DNA of 64,000 nt, taken from positions 6,157,859 through 6,221,858 of the forward strand of contig NC_061802.1 in the NCBI RefSeq assembly GCF_021462225.1, read 5' to 3'. Shown here piece after piece: positions 35,111 through 44,755 of the stretch (the first letter of the stretch is position 1; each line of letters begins with the position of its first letter). The translations under genes and the position numbers were made by a program. The notes below the pieces were generated by a model. The model made no database searches, had not been told where the DNA came from, and saw only the letters and a list, made by a program, of their open reading frames with translations. Source of the stretch: Girardinichthys multiradiatus (lineage: Eukaryota > Chordata > Actinopteri > Cyprinodontiformes > Goodeidae).

Positions 35111-36266
35111 CGTTTCGAAGTTCATCAAACTTGATCCAACTGTTGAATTTCTCAGGCCAGTTTTTCCAGCTTACAAAAACCTGTTTGACTCCCTTGACCG
35201 TACGTCGTTTTAATATTTTTTCCACTTGATACATCTTGTCGTTAAATATTTTTACTTTTTGAAGTTCCTCAGCATAAATGGAACCCTCGATAGGTTCTCC
35301 ATCCAAATCTTTGAGTTTGTATACAGGAGGAGATCGGGGTATCCGCTCATACACTGTAAACACTTCATCCGTAAAACTCTGTTCGTATTTTTTGTCAAAC
35401 ACTCCACGGACCTTGGATATTCTGACAAGATCCCCTTGTTTAAACGTTGTCACTGAGTCCTTGCAATATCTGTTGGACTTGACATCATACAGATTCTGAA
35501 ACACTTGAAAGGCATTTTCTGAGGTCACTTCCATAGGGCTCATTTTAATGCTGGAGTGGTAGGAATGGTTGTAGCTTCTAGCTAGGTTTTGCAGTCCATC
35601 GACGTACCGCCAGGTATTGTTAGCTGTAAAATATCTCCACATCCTTGTTTTTAATGTGCGGTTAAATCTCTCGACCACTGAAGCTTTTGCTTCACTCGCT
35701 GTGGCAAAATGTTCAATACCGTGTTTCTCCATTAAAACCTTAAATTTCTTGTTAAAAAATTCTTTACCGGCATCAGTCTGAAGTTTTTTGGGGATCTGAC
35801 TTTCTGTAAAAACTGATTCAAATGCCTTTACCACCTCAGCGGCTGTTTTCCTCTTCAAAACTCGTACATACGCCCTTTTTGAAAAGATGTCAATGACTGT
35901 TAATAAATAATTATAACCATCATTTTCCTTGGCCAGAGCTTGCATGTCACAGAGATCAGCCTGGAACTGCCTCAATGGTCTGGTGACAAAAACTCTGTTT
36001 CTCGGGAACTTTATTCTTGCAGGTTTATGTAGAGTATAGGTATCTTCTCCTGATAAAAAATCTTTAACTTTTTCAACCGCAACCTTCTTTCCCGTTTCAT
36101 CTTGCATAACCCTCCTCAGCCTATCTACACCCCCAAAACTTCCCGGATTTGAAGGGCTATAATATACTTTCTTCATCCGCCGTCTTCCTGCCATCTCTGC
36201 CTTATGCTCACTCTGCCGATTACTTGTTAAATAATGAGAAAAAAAATGATACAAGTCATCAAACAT
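35106..36266 (-). CDS. rve integrase with chromodomain
   Basis: 386 aa, intact. Retroviral-type integrase that inserts element ends into target DNA and makes the 6-bp duplication. Catalytic triad candidates: Asp104 (FQADLCD), Asp165 (LQTDAGKEF) and Glu199 (SVVERFNRTLK), with 33 residues between the last two by my count. Residues 30-75 form an N-terminal region with the SNPGSFGGVDRL phrase typical of Polintons. A C-terminal chromodomain-like segment (YQVEKILKRR to FVSWKNWPEKFNSW, about 340-380) may bind histone marks and guide insertion. It begins six bases after the preceding zinc-protein stop. It is one of the few core genes in this copy with no visible damage. Confidence 0.95.
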   Translation of the reverse strand: MFDDLYHFFSHYLTSNRQSEHKAEMAGRRRMKKVYYSPSNPGSFGGVDRLRRVMQDETGKKVAVEKVKDFLSGEDTYTLHKPARIKFPRNRVFVTRPLRQFQADLCDMQALAKENDGYNYLLTVIDIFSKRAYVRVLKRKTAAEVVKAFESVFTESQIPKKLQTDAGKEFFNKKFKVLMEKHGIEHFATASEAKASVVERFNRTLKTRMWRYFTANNTWRYVDGLQNLARSYNHSYHSSIKMSPMEVTSENAFQVFQNLYDVKSNRYCKDSVTTFKQGDLVRISKVRGVFDKKYEQSFTDEVFTVYERIPRSPPVYKLKDLDGEPIEGSIYAEELQKVKIFNDKMYQVEKILKRRTVKGVKQVFVSWKNWPEKFNSWIKFDELRNV

Positions 36267-36272
36267 GTGAGA

Positions 36273-36725
36273 TCAGTTTGTCAGTCCATAGCACTCTGAA
36301 ACAGAGTTAAGTTGTTTGAGATGTTTCTCATCAACCATGCGATCATAAACGTGCGCTATTGCACTGTGGATGCCTTGTACCGATTTCAGTTTATATAAAA
36401 CCGTCTTGGCAATCGTCTTCACTCTGAAGTCATCCGCTTGTATGCGTCGAAGTACCAGAAGATTCTGAATAGCAGGAACGAGTTTGGGGGTTACGAGTCG
36501 TCGTACGATGCATTGAAAGTTGACTTGGTAATAATCCTCCCCCAATACCTCCAGGCAATGGTGCTGACGCTGGCTCGGGTGGTTCGTTATACATCCATAG
36601 CAGGTTTCTCTGAGATAGTTCAAAGAGGTTATGTTGAATAAATGAAGTATCGCTGTTTTCACCGTATTGATGAGGGTGGTTGAGAACCAACCGTCAATTT
36701 CGTCCTCCTGGTTACTCTCATCGGT
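36273..36725 (-). CDS. Putative zinc-binding accessory protein
   Basis: Not recognised by name. The open frame runs from about 36725 to the stop at 36273, with no ATG at its head; GTG at 36660-36662 is the first near-start. It encodes CYGCITNHPSQRQHHCLE, whose Cys-x2-Cys-x3-His...His/Cys spacing suggests a zinc site, followed by a helical C-terminal half. The frame overlaps the end of the upstream 147-codon ORF, and the two are likely one gene separated by a frameshift near 36720-36760, or joined by splicing. Place: between integrase and the right-end accessory ORFs. The role is unknown; a regulatory one fits the zinc motif and the acidic partner. Confidence 0.55.
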   Translation of the reverse strand, partial: TDESNQEDEIDGWFSTTLINTVKTAILHLFNITSLNYLRETCYGCITNHPSQRQHHCLEVLGEDYYQVNFQCIVRRLVTPKLVPAIQNLLVLRRIQADDFRVKTIAKTVLYKLKSVQGIHSAIAHVYDRMVDEKHLKQLNSVSECYGLTN

Positions 36726-37161
36726 CCTCCATCGGTTCCAGGGTTTGTGTAGGGGCTTCGGTAGAGGGTGAGTAGCTGGTGGCTACCTCCTCCTCCACGA
36801 CCACCTTCATGTCTTCAGGCAGGACATTCGCGTCTACAGACTCAGCCATGAATAGCGGTGATGGTGAGCAGAGGTCTGGAGAAAGCGGTAGATATTTCAT
36901 GTTGTATCCTGTAGGTGATGCAGGACTGAAGTGGTTCTCTGAGAATGAGGATGTTGAGGTGGATGGTGAGAAGAGGTCAGGGGAAGGCGGATGATATGGT
37001 CCAATGTTGAAGCTTTCATCGTGCTCAGGAGAGAAGTGGATCTCTGCTCGGTGGTTGTAGAGATCCCTGTATGGTGTCGGTCCACTCATTCTCATGATAC
37101 GATTCTCAGTGTCTGTGAGCTTGCAGTTATCCCCCCGTATATATATCATAGGAAGGGGCAT
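36718..37161 (-). CDS. Acidic Ser/Pro-rich ORF
   Basis: 147 aa from an internal ATG, unrecognised. Low-complexity and Ser/Pro-rich with repeated SPDLFSPS/SPDLCSPS phrases and an acidic end (VVVEEEV). This composition resembles transactivation domains. The frame is closed a little upstream, but a good acceptor (TTTATGTTTAG, about 37184-37194) precedes it, so it may be an exon of a spliced gene whose 3' part is the zinc-motif frame. Function inferred from composition only. Confidence 0.5.
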   Translation of the reverse strand: MPLPMIYIRGDNCKLTDTENRIMRMSGPTPYRDLYNHRAEIHFSPEHDESFNIGPYHPPSPDLFSPSTSTSSFSENHFSPASPTGYNMKYLPLSPDLCSPSPLFMAESVDANVLPEDMKVVVEEEVATSYSPSTEAPTQTLEPMEDR

Positions 37162-37165
37162 GTCC

Positions 37166-37643
37166 TCAGAAGAGGGTTCGTTCTAAACATAAAACAGGAA
37201 ACGTCAGGGTTTTTTTCACTGACATGACATCGATCCAACTTCGTGACTTGTGGAAAAGGTCGGAAAGACGATGTCCAATTTCACTCATCTTCTCTGCCCA
37301 AGCTTCAAACGGCAGAGCCAGCATTGTCTTGAATACGCCGCAGTCCTGATTGAAAGCCTCCAACACAAACAGATCTGAGGGACTCGTCCGGTTGTTCCTG
37401 CGTCTGCTTGCCCGAAAAGACCAGCGGCCATTTGCTGTGGTTTGTGACCCCCACACTGCGCTAAAGAGAGGTTCTCTCTCAGCTATTTCAACATCGGATG
37501 GTATATGAAACATTCTCGCCCGTTTTACAGGTCGAGGAGACAGTTCATTTTCTTCTTCTTCTTCCTCCCTCTCCTGCTTTGAGACTGTTTCAGGGGTATC
37601 ATTAAGGTGCGGGATTGCAAGCCTTAACACAGCCCAGTTGCTG
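37166..37643 (-). CDS. Accessory ORF of unknown function
   Basis: Open for about 154 codons below 37630, with no ATG until 37513 (MFHIPSD). A strong splice acceptor (TCTCACCTACAG) lies just above at about 37644-37655, so it looks like an internal exon. It contains an acidic run (REEEEEENE), a KRAR basic patch, and a folded-looking segment (SDLFVLEAFNQDCGVFKTML, then LPFEAWAEKMSEIGHRLSDL). No family recognised. The matching donor is not certain: the obvious upstream GT would not keep frame. Confidence 0.45.
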
Positions 37644-37709
37644 TAGGTGAGAGTTCACAGAGCCAGTGATCCATTAAATACCTCATCTTGATACAGGCAA
37701 ATCATACAA

Positions 37710-38171
37710 TCATACCAATTGATACAGGCAAAGCTCTCCTATTTCGTACATGAAAATATAACCCCAGCTGCCAACCAGGCCATACGGCTCCAAAGACCAT
37801 TCTTCCTGCAGAGTGTCGAACGGGGGTCTTTGTACCCTGCAGATGTAGTATGTTGATTTCTTAGGAGCATTCGATTCACGGGATGAATACTGGTAGACGG
37901 TCACTGGGGTTTCGCACAGAACTGACATACCTCTTGGCCGACCCGAGGTCTGATTTTCAACCATGGTTGTTGAAGTTGATGTTGGATCCTCATCATCGGT
38001 AGAGTATGTTATGACGGGAATTCCGATAGGTATCTCAGATGAGGAAGTATATGATGCAGTTGCTTGTTCATCATCATCCTGGCACGCGTTGCGTTTCTCC
38101 TCTGGTTGATGATAAACTCTCTTAACTCTAGCCATTGTTGAACGGGTGTTCTTTTCCAACGAATGCTGCAT
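37710..38171 (-). CDS. First leftward ORF beside the right TIR
   Basis: 153 aa from ATG 38171; a second ATG at 38133 (MARVKRVYHQPEEK) has better context. Basic N-terminus, an acidic Ser/Thr-rich middle (CQDDDEQATASYTSSSE), then a compact C-terminal part with STYYICRVQRPPFDTLQEEW and GSWGYIFMYEIGEL. Unrecognised. It is the first gene driven from the right TIR, mirroring the spliced gene on the left, and is followed by ORFs that look like further exons. An early or host-interaction role is inferred from position alone. Confidence 0.5.
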   Translation of the reverse strand: MQHSLEKNTRSTMARVKRVYHQPEEKRNACQDDDEQATASYTSSSEIPIGIPVITYSTDDEDPTSTSTTMVENQTSGRPRGMSVLCETPVTVYQYSSRESNAPKKSTYYICRVQRPPFDTLQEEWSLEPYGLVGSWGYIFMYEIGELCLYQLV

Positions 38172-38346
38172 GTAAAGTGCAGAGTTTTATCTCTGTATTT
38201 AAAGTAAACACTAAAGCACGCCCTATTGTTTTCATTGGGTTATTCAAGGTTTAACGATGCTTACAAACACACCCCCTCTATTTTTAATTGGTGCTGATGC
38301 CAAACAGTTTCCGATAATACCATATTTGTCTTGTTCTATTTATAAC
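38172..38346 (-). promoter_or_regulatory. Right-end promoter region
   Basis: AT-rich spacer between the first leftward ORF and the TIR. The minus strand reads TTTAAATACAG at about 38192-38202, a possible TATA element about 25-30 bases above ATG 38171. No gene. Confidence 0.35.
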
Positions 38347-38580
38347 AAACACACCCCTGTGTTTTAATTGACTCATTTAAGGTATCGCCCCTAATGACGA
38401 CAACCAATCAGCATCCACGGTTACGCCCCCTTGGACACACCACCTGCTTGACCACGTGACCTCCCGCCCACATGGCACCCACATGGCCCCCACATGCCGC
38501 CAACCGGAAGTCCCGCCCTCACCGGAAGTCCCGCCCACCTGTCAAAATGTTTGACGAAAGGATGTACTTAAAATCTCTCT
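38347..38580 (-). repeat. Polinton right terminal inverted repeat
   Basis: 234 bp, the inverse of 23207-23429. It retains the two GGGACTTCCGG blocks in reverse (about 38507-38534), CACGTG (38453-38458), CCAAT (38404-38408) and TGACTCA (38369-38375). It carries one extra 11-bp unit of a CCACATGGC-type tandem repeat relative to the left copy. Confidence 0.95.
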
Positions 38581-38586
38581 CTCATC
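38581..38586 (+). repeat. Polinton target-site duplication, right
   Basis: CTCATC directly after the element end, identical to 23201-23206, followed by the displaced Tc1 sequence AACAGAATGCCAAGAG. Confidence 0.95.
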
Positions 38587-38820
38587 AACAGAATGCCAAG
38601 AGTGTGTGAAGCAGTAATCAAAGCAAAAGGTGGCTACTTTGAAGAACCTAGAATATAAGACATATTTTCAGTTGTTTCACACTTTTTTGTTCAGTATATA
38701 ATTCCACATGTGTTAATTCATAGTTTTGATGCCTTCAGTGTGAAGCTACAATATTCATAGTCATGAAAATAAAGAAAACTCTTTGAATGAGAAGGTGTGT
38801 CCAAACCTTTGGTCTGTCCT
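38587..38820 (+). mobile_element. Tc1-like transposon, right part
   Basis: The displaced remainder of the Tc1 right inverted repeat, continuing from AACAGAATGCC to GGTGTGTCCAAACCTTTGGTCTGTCC before a TA. It pairs with the left repeat at 21837 onward. Confidence 0.93.
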
Positions 38821-39344
38821 ATATATTTTACAAAATCTTTTACAATATTTTCTAGCCAGAATCTTGGCTTCTTTCTTTGTAAACTATGAAAATGTATGTG
38901 CCCTGACATACACTTTCATTTAAGCACTGTTAATGAAAATAGTAACTGCATGTGAAATAGTTTCTGTAAGCACAGCAGGAAGGGAATAAAAAAGCTGGTA
39001 CTTTTACAGATTAATTAGTTTGGTGATTGGATCAGTTATCCAGTTTTCACAGCTTCAAACAAAATGTCAACTAAAAAAAAATAATTAGGGTATGCAGATT
39101 CGGTCTCAAGTGTCTTGTGGTTCTAATCAAGGCATCTTTCTTTAATACAGAAACCAAGGAGCAACAGTAAAATAAAACATGTATGTAAATTCACACTTTA
39201 CAAGCATCAACTGCATGTCAACACCCCGCCCACCCACCTCCCTAAGCAAGAAAGCCAAACGAACAAACAATTGAAACAACAATTGAAAGTCAGAAAATCA
39301 TAAAACTGTAAGATTATTATTTAAATAATACCTTAGTGATTAAG
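38821..39344. other. Noncoding, no gene seen
   Basis: AT-rich sequence; part may be the 3' untranslated region of the adjacent L1 relic. Confidence 0.45.
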
Positions 39345-39806
39345 AAAAAAACGTATATATCCTCCAGGTCAAAAGGAACATTGAGAGGGTCAAAATATTG
39401 TAGGAATAGATCCCAGATGCTGTGAAACAACTTTACCAAACCATGGAGTGATCACCTCAGCTTCTCCAATTACAGATTAAATAACACCTCTCGAACCCAT
39501 CGGGCCTGTGAATGAGGGCTGGGTTAATTCCAATTAAGCAAAATCAACTTACGGACCAACAGAATGGGGAAAGCCAATACCCGTCCAGTTGCTTTTGGTA
39601 AACCAGTCGAATGGGGAATGTCAAAACCTGCGGAGAGGGAATTTGGAGCAATAGCACAGTCTTTACCAAGGGCATCAAAAATGAATGCTCAGAAAGAGGC
39701 TAATATGGGGCACAACCAGAACATGTGTACATGATTTGCCAAAGACATGTTACGTCTGACACACACATCACTTACAGAATGAAAGTTTATTGCCAGCCTG
39801 GCATTA
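39345..39806 (-). pseudogene. L1-type LINE, ORF2 C-terminal relic
   Basis: On the minus strand the end of an L1-like ORF2 is recognisable: VSDVCVRRNMSLANHVHMFW, with the Cys/His motif region near the C-terminus of L1 proteins. Degenerate sequence with stops follows down to about 39345. It is the 3' side of the same element as 41444-42110; a Rex3 insertion separates them. Confidence 0.7.
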
Positions 39807-41443
39807 GTATACTCATACTCGTACTCGTCGTCTTCCGAGACACCTCTTCCAGCTCCTCCAGGGGGAGCCCAAGGCGATCCCAGGCCAGCCGAGAGACATA
39901 GTCCCTCCAGCGTGTCCTGGGCCGTGTCCTGGGCCTCCTCCCGGTGGGACGTGCCTGGAACACCTCCCGAGGAAGGTGTCCAGTAGGCATCCGGTATAGA
40001 TGCCCGAGCCACCTCAACTGGCTCCTCTCGATGTGGAGGAGCAGCAGCAGCTCTACTCCGAGCCCCTCCTGGATGGCCGAGCTCCTCACCCTATTTCTAA
40101 GGGAGTGCGTTCCCTACGGAGGAAGCTCATTTCAGCCGCTTGTATCCGGAATCTCGTTCTTTTGGTCATGACGCAAAGTTCATGGCCATAGGTGAGAGTA
40201 GGAACGTAGACCGACCAGTAAATCGAGAGCTACACTTTTTGGCTCAGCTCTCTATTCACCACAACGGACCGGCACAGCGCCCCCATTACTGTGGTAGCCG
40301 CAACGATCTGTGTGTCAATCTCCCGCTCCATTCTTCCCTCACTCGTGAACAAGACCCCGAGATACTTGAACTCCTCCACTTGAGGCAGGAACTCCCCTCC
40401 AACCTGAAGAGGACAAGCCACCCTTTTCCGGTCGAGAACCATGGCCTTGAAGGAGCTGATCTTCAACCCAGCCGCTTCACACTTGGCTGCGAACCGCCCC
40501 AGCGCATGCTGTAGGTCTTGGCTAGAGGGGGCCAGCAGGACCACGTCATCTGCAAAAAGAAGAGACGAAATCCACTGGTCCCCAAACCAGACCCCCTCCG
40601 GCCCTTGGCTGCGCCTAGAAATCCTGACCTGAAAGTTATGAACAGGACCGGTGACAAAGGGCAACCCTGCCAGAGTCCAACATGCAGCGGGAACAGGTCT
40701 GACTTAGTGCCGGCAAACTCCTGCTCCACTTGTACAGAGACCGGATGGCCCCCAATAAAGGGCCCCTGATTCCATAGTCCTGGAGCACTCCCCACAGGGC
40801 ACCACAAGAGACACAGTCGAATGCCTTCTCCAGGTCCATAAAACACTGTGGACCGGTTGGGCAAACTCCCATGAGCTCTCGAGTACCCTGCAGAGGGTAT
40901 AGAGCTGGTCCAGTATTCCACAGCCGGGACGAAAACTACACTGCTCCCCCTGAAGCCGAGATTTGACTATAGGCCAGATTCTCCTCTCCAATACCCTGGC
41001 GTAGGCCTTAACAGGGAGGCTGAGGAGTGTGATCCCACTATAGTTGGAACACACCCTTCGGTCACCCTTCTTATGAAGGGGGACCACCACCCAGTCTGCC
41101 AGTCCAGAGGCACTGTCCCTGACCACCACGCAATGTTGAAGAGGCGTGTCAACCATGACAGCCCTTCAACATCCAGAGACTTGAGGGACTCAGGGCGGAT
41201 CTCATCCACCCCCAAAGCCCTGCCACCATGGAGCTTTTAACCACCTCGAGAGATATCGACTAGAAATAGGCGGGCTCGCCTCCACGCACAGCATGGGCTC
41301 TGGAACCCATCTCTTCAAGAGGGGCTGGACTATCTTTTACTCTGGAGTGGTCCACGGGGAGAGGCAGCAGGCTGGGGCGGGTTTGCTTGTTGCCCCCCAC
41401 CTCAGCCGTCTCATGTTGGGGTTTACCCCAGTGGATGAGAGAA
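39807..41443 (-). mobile_element. Rex3-like (RTE) LINE, 5' inverted, inside L1
   Basis: A truncated Rex3-like copy. RT and C-terminal sequence runs on the minus strand from about 41245 to 39830 with motifs [31 protein letters not shown] and VGGEFLPQVEEFKYLGVLF, but with several frame changes. A short endonuclease-side piece (41249-41443, GSGTHLFKRGWTIFYSGV) lies on the plus strand, so the 5' end is inverted. The 3' tail on the minus strand is a short degenerate GAGTAT/GAGTAC repeat. It sits between two parts of an L1 relic. Assignment to Rex3 rests on close identity to known fish Rex3 RT sequence. Confidence 0.85.
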
Positions 41444-42110
41444 TCCCATTGCTGTTCACAGAACTTAACATTAAGGATTTCCTCCCAGACATTTCTAATG
41501 GCAGACAGTGAGGATGAAGATAGAGCCAAGATAGACACATATAAGACTGAGATGGATCCTTCCGTAAGAGGATCCATAGAAAGAACAGTATCTGCAGATG
41601 TTTCTAGGGGACTATTTGGAAAATGGAAAAAGGATTTTTTAAACAAAGACCCTGGCCGTCTGTATATATGCCATTACCTGTTTTAAGCCCATTATTGTGC
41701 CAGGAACACTAGATCAGTTCTGGGTGGTTCAAAGATGAAGTATCAAAGTTAAACCAGTGGGCGAAGTCTGCCTCAGTCCTGTCAATCAAAGGGGCAAAGT
41801 TGGTGTAATACAGGTCTTTAAGAGATGAGGAGATCTGGATGCCCAGGTAGCAAAAACCACCAGTTGGCCACCTGAATGCCAGTATGGAGGGAGAGATTGC
41901 CCTTGCTGGGTCATTAATTGGTAATAATTCACTGTTTTGATCATTGAGGTTATAACCTGATATGAGAGCATATATTTTTAAGCTATTGTAAATTATAAGG
42001 AAAGATTTAATGGGGTAGGAAACATAGAGGAGGAAATCATCCACATATAAAGAGAACCTATGGACCTTGCCCTTAAAGTTGACCTCAGATAATGCGACAT
42101 GCAATCACTG
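41444..42110 (-). pseudogene. L1-type LINE, RT relic
   Basis: Minus strand: the RT palm motif SLYVDDFLLYVSYPIK (about 42030-42075), followed by ISGYNLNDQNSELLP and GFCYLGIQISSSLKDLY, typical of L1 ORF2. Further downstream the fragment AIRNVWEEILNVKFCEQQWD runs to the Rex3 junction near 41444. Frameshifts and missing intervals are evident. Confidence 0.75.
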
Positions 42111-43219
42111 CAGATCATTGTCTTTCTGTGGCATGTGACCCCCTCTCTGCACCATGGTTAGATTTCTCCAAGCATTTGTCATATTATATTTGCCTCACTC
42201 AGAGATATACAGTTTTCACTACAGCCTCATGGGGGGCAATAATGTGCTGGTTTACTGCCTCCTTAGAAGAGGAGAAGAAGAAAAGAACCAAAAGCGAAAG
42301 ATCAAAGAAATGTACCAGTGTAACAGTGCAGTTTTTGTATACTTGTTTTCCCTAAGGGATATATTACTGAAAAAACAGCAGATCTCTCTGCATTATATAT
42401 ATATTTGTTTTTGTTATGGTCTTACATTGTTACCTTTATCTCCTGTGTGTTTGGCTCCACCCTCTGTCAGGGAGTGTTATTGGAAGGCACAGCTAATGTA
42501 GTCACATGTCACTTAGACCTCAGTAGACCCCTACTGGATCCTAGTAGGCAGGTAATAAATAACATTTACATCAATCAGCTTTTGTGGTTTAGGGAACAGT
42601 ACAGTGGACATGGAAGTATGAAATAAAAAAAAAAACAAATCAGTCAGCAGGGGCAAAATGCAAGTTTACTGACAACACTAGCAGTATGTGTTGAGTCAGA
42701 TTTAATTTTTAGAAACAGATAAAGCTTTGTACATTTTATAATATGACTTGGCAGAATATAGTAATAGTTTTCTTAACCACAGCAGAGCATCATTTTGCAT
42801 TTCATTGGGACAAAATATCTGTCACTGCCAGGGAAAGAAGAAACTGCAGCATCTGGAATGTCATGAGCTAATAAGTTAAATTAGACACAACAAAAATCTA
42901 ATGTAGACCATACTAATGAAATGTAGCCTTAGTTCACTGCAATTTGAAGCTACTGGGGTTTCAAGCATTGCCTTTTGTTGAAATATCAGACTGGGACTCT
43001 GAATCAGCGAATGACTTTTCTTAAATGGCTTATGATCAGTGACAAGAAATCATGACTAGAACATCCCAACAGGATAACAGTCTTTAGACAATATTTTAGG
43101 CAGTCCTGTCTTTACACCAAACTTTCTAAAGACCAGGGGATAACTGAACCTAAGGATACCTGTGTACAGGTATGGGTCTTAAGTTTTAATACCCATCTTT
43201 ATAAAGTCTATGCCTGATT
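42111..43219. other. Noncoding, no gene seen
   Basis: AT-rich sequence; open frames at 42092-42626 show no domain. Confidence 0.5.
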
Positions 43220-43780
43220 TATCATGATCCTTTTTAAAGTGATGCTCGACATGAGGCGACACGGTTTACATTACAGAAATCCAGATTACTACACACTCTC
43301 CTGTTCAACACTACACTACAAAAAATACTTATTTGATGTTACATGCAAAATATCTGAAGTTATGAAATTTATATTAATTGCTTATGACACAAACATTTTC
43401 TGTGTTGGAGAGACTCCAGAGCAGTTGTTAAAAGTTGTCACTGAAAAACTGAAAAAGCTAAAAATATGGTTTGATTGATACACACTGTCTATAAATGTAA
43501 GTAAACTGTATACCAGATAAGGAACTAAAAATACAGACACATTAAGTGAATGTTGAAATACTACACAAAGGCATTTTTATTGGTGTTATGTTTGATGAAC
43601 TAGACTGGAAATTTCATATCAGATATGTTTATTCAAAGGTATCTTTATGTGTACAAAGTGTCTTCTGTCATATTCAATACATTTTGAAAATTAAATGAAA
43701 TTTTTTAGGTCTGAATCATCCATAATTATTCAAATCTCCTTGTCCAAGCACAGGTTTAAATACAGGTCCATGTATAAAAA
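43220..43780 (+). pseudogene. LINE RT fragment (CR1/L2 group)
   Basis: The segment YDTNIFCVGETPEQLLKVVT, then EKLKKLKIWFD, matches the region around the RT catalytic loop of CR1/L2-type LINEs; the expected catalytic FADDT is changed to AYDT. Degenerate sequence continues to about 43780 with stops. Confidence 0.6.
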
Positions 43781-44241
43781 CAGGATTCAGACATAAGGAA
43801 CTAGTAATGTCTTTGAATTAGAAGAATTTGTTGTATGGTCTTTTTCAAATCTAAAATCATCCCAACAGTAGTGAAAGTAAATTTGGTGCAGGGTTTGTTA
43901 ATAAAGATAAAGATTGAAAACAGAGAGAAAAACGAATTGCCACTGTGTATTTCAGTTTGATCATTTACCTGGACTGGGTGAAAGAGGGAAAATAACATAG
44001 ATATTTTACACTCCTATTTTAAGCAGAGGGTGTGGATTTTTTTCTTATGTTAACACTAAAAACATTTTGAATTTAAATAAATAAAAGATTTGAAAAATAT
44101 TTTTAAAATGATTGCATTATGAATTGGATCATTAAAATAAAGCCATTACAAATGTTCAATAAAAACACCCTATACGGAAATCTACATCTCAGAGTCAAAA
44201 TAACAGTTTAACATAATAAACCATTGAGGTTCTACAGCTTG

Positions 44242-44273
<32 letters not shown>

Positions 44274-44365
44274 ACTGGCTTAAAGTAGAGCTAACTTGCA
44301 GGTTACAGATGATTGATAACTTTCTCCAGACGTAATTTGGCAGGAGGCATGATAAATATAGGATA
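43781..44365. other. Noncoding, poly(T) run
   Basis: AT-rich sequence including a T-run of about 27 bases (44242-44268). No gene. Confidence 0.5.
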
Positions 44366-44755
44366 ATCAGAATCAGCTTTATTGTTGGTTTGTGCACACA
44401 AACAAGGAATTTGACTCTTGTATAAGGAAAAGGATTCCTGTATAAGTCCTTGATGGAGAGAAGGTCAGCCCTGATGATCCTCTCTGCAGACATGATTGTT
44501 TGTTGCAGTCTGGACCTGTCCTGTTTTGTGGATGAGCAACACCCCACTGACATGGATGAAGACAGGACAGTCTGAATTATGGCAATATAGAAGATGACCA
44601 GCAGCCCCTGTGGAAGGTTGCACTTCTTGAGTGGCCTCAGGAAGTACAGTCTCTGCTGGGCCTTCTTCTGAACATTGTCAATGTGTGAGGACCATCTGAG
44701 GTCTCGAGAAATGGTGGTTCCTAGGAACCAGAAGTGGTCCACAGCAGATGTAGAG
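44366..44755 (-). pseudogene. L2-type LINE 3' fragment
   Basis: The minus strand encodes FLGTTISRDLRWSSHIDNVQ, then KKAQQRLYFLRPLKKCN, closely like the C-terminal region of the LINE at 14641-16610. The 3' end reads CAAATTCCTTG and then an AAAGCTGATTCTGATTAT tail, as in that family. It is 5'-truncated. Confidence 0.8.

Larger units (their letters stand above)
23207..38580. mobile_element. Maverick/Polinton element (adintovirus-like)
   Basis: A 15,374-bp self-synthesising DNA transposon with inverted terminal repeats starting AGAG(AG)ATTTTAAG and a 6-bp target duplication. It carries the hallmark set: protein-primed family B polymerase, rve integrase, A32-type packaging ATPase, adenain-like protease, and major and penton-like minor capsid proteins. 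It also has pVI-like and other small virion-type genes. Gene order is two convergent arms meeting near 31750. Core genes PolB, ATPase, MCP and protease are each damaged, so this copy should not move or form particles by itself. Integrase, penton-like, pVI-like, 113-aa, 274-aa and the spliced gene look open. Confidence 0.97.
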
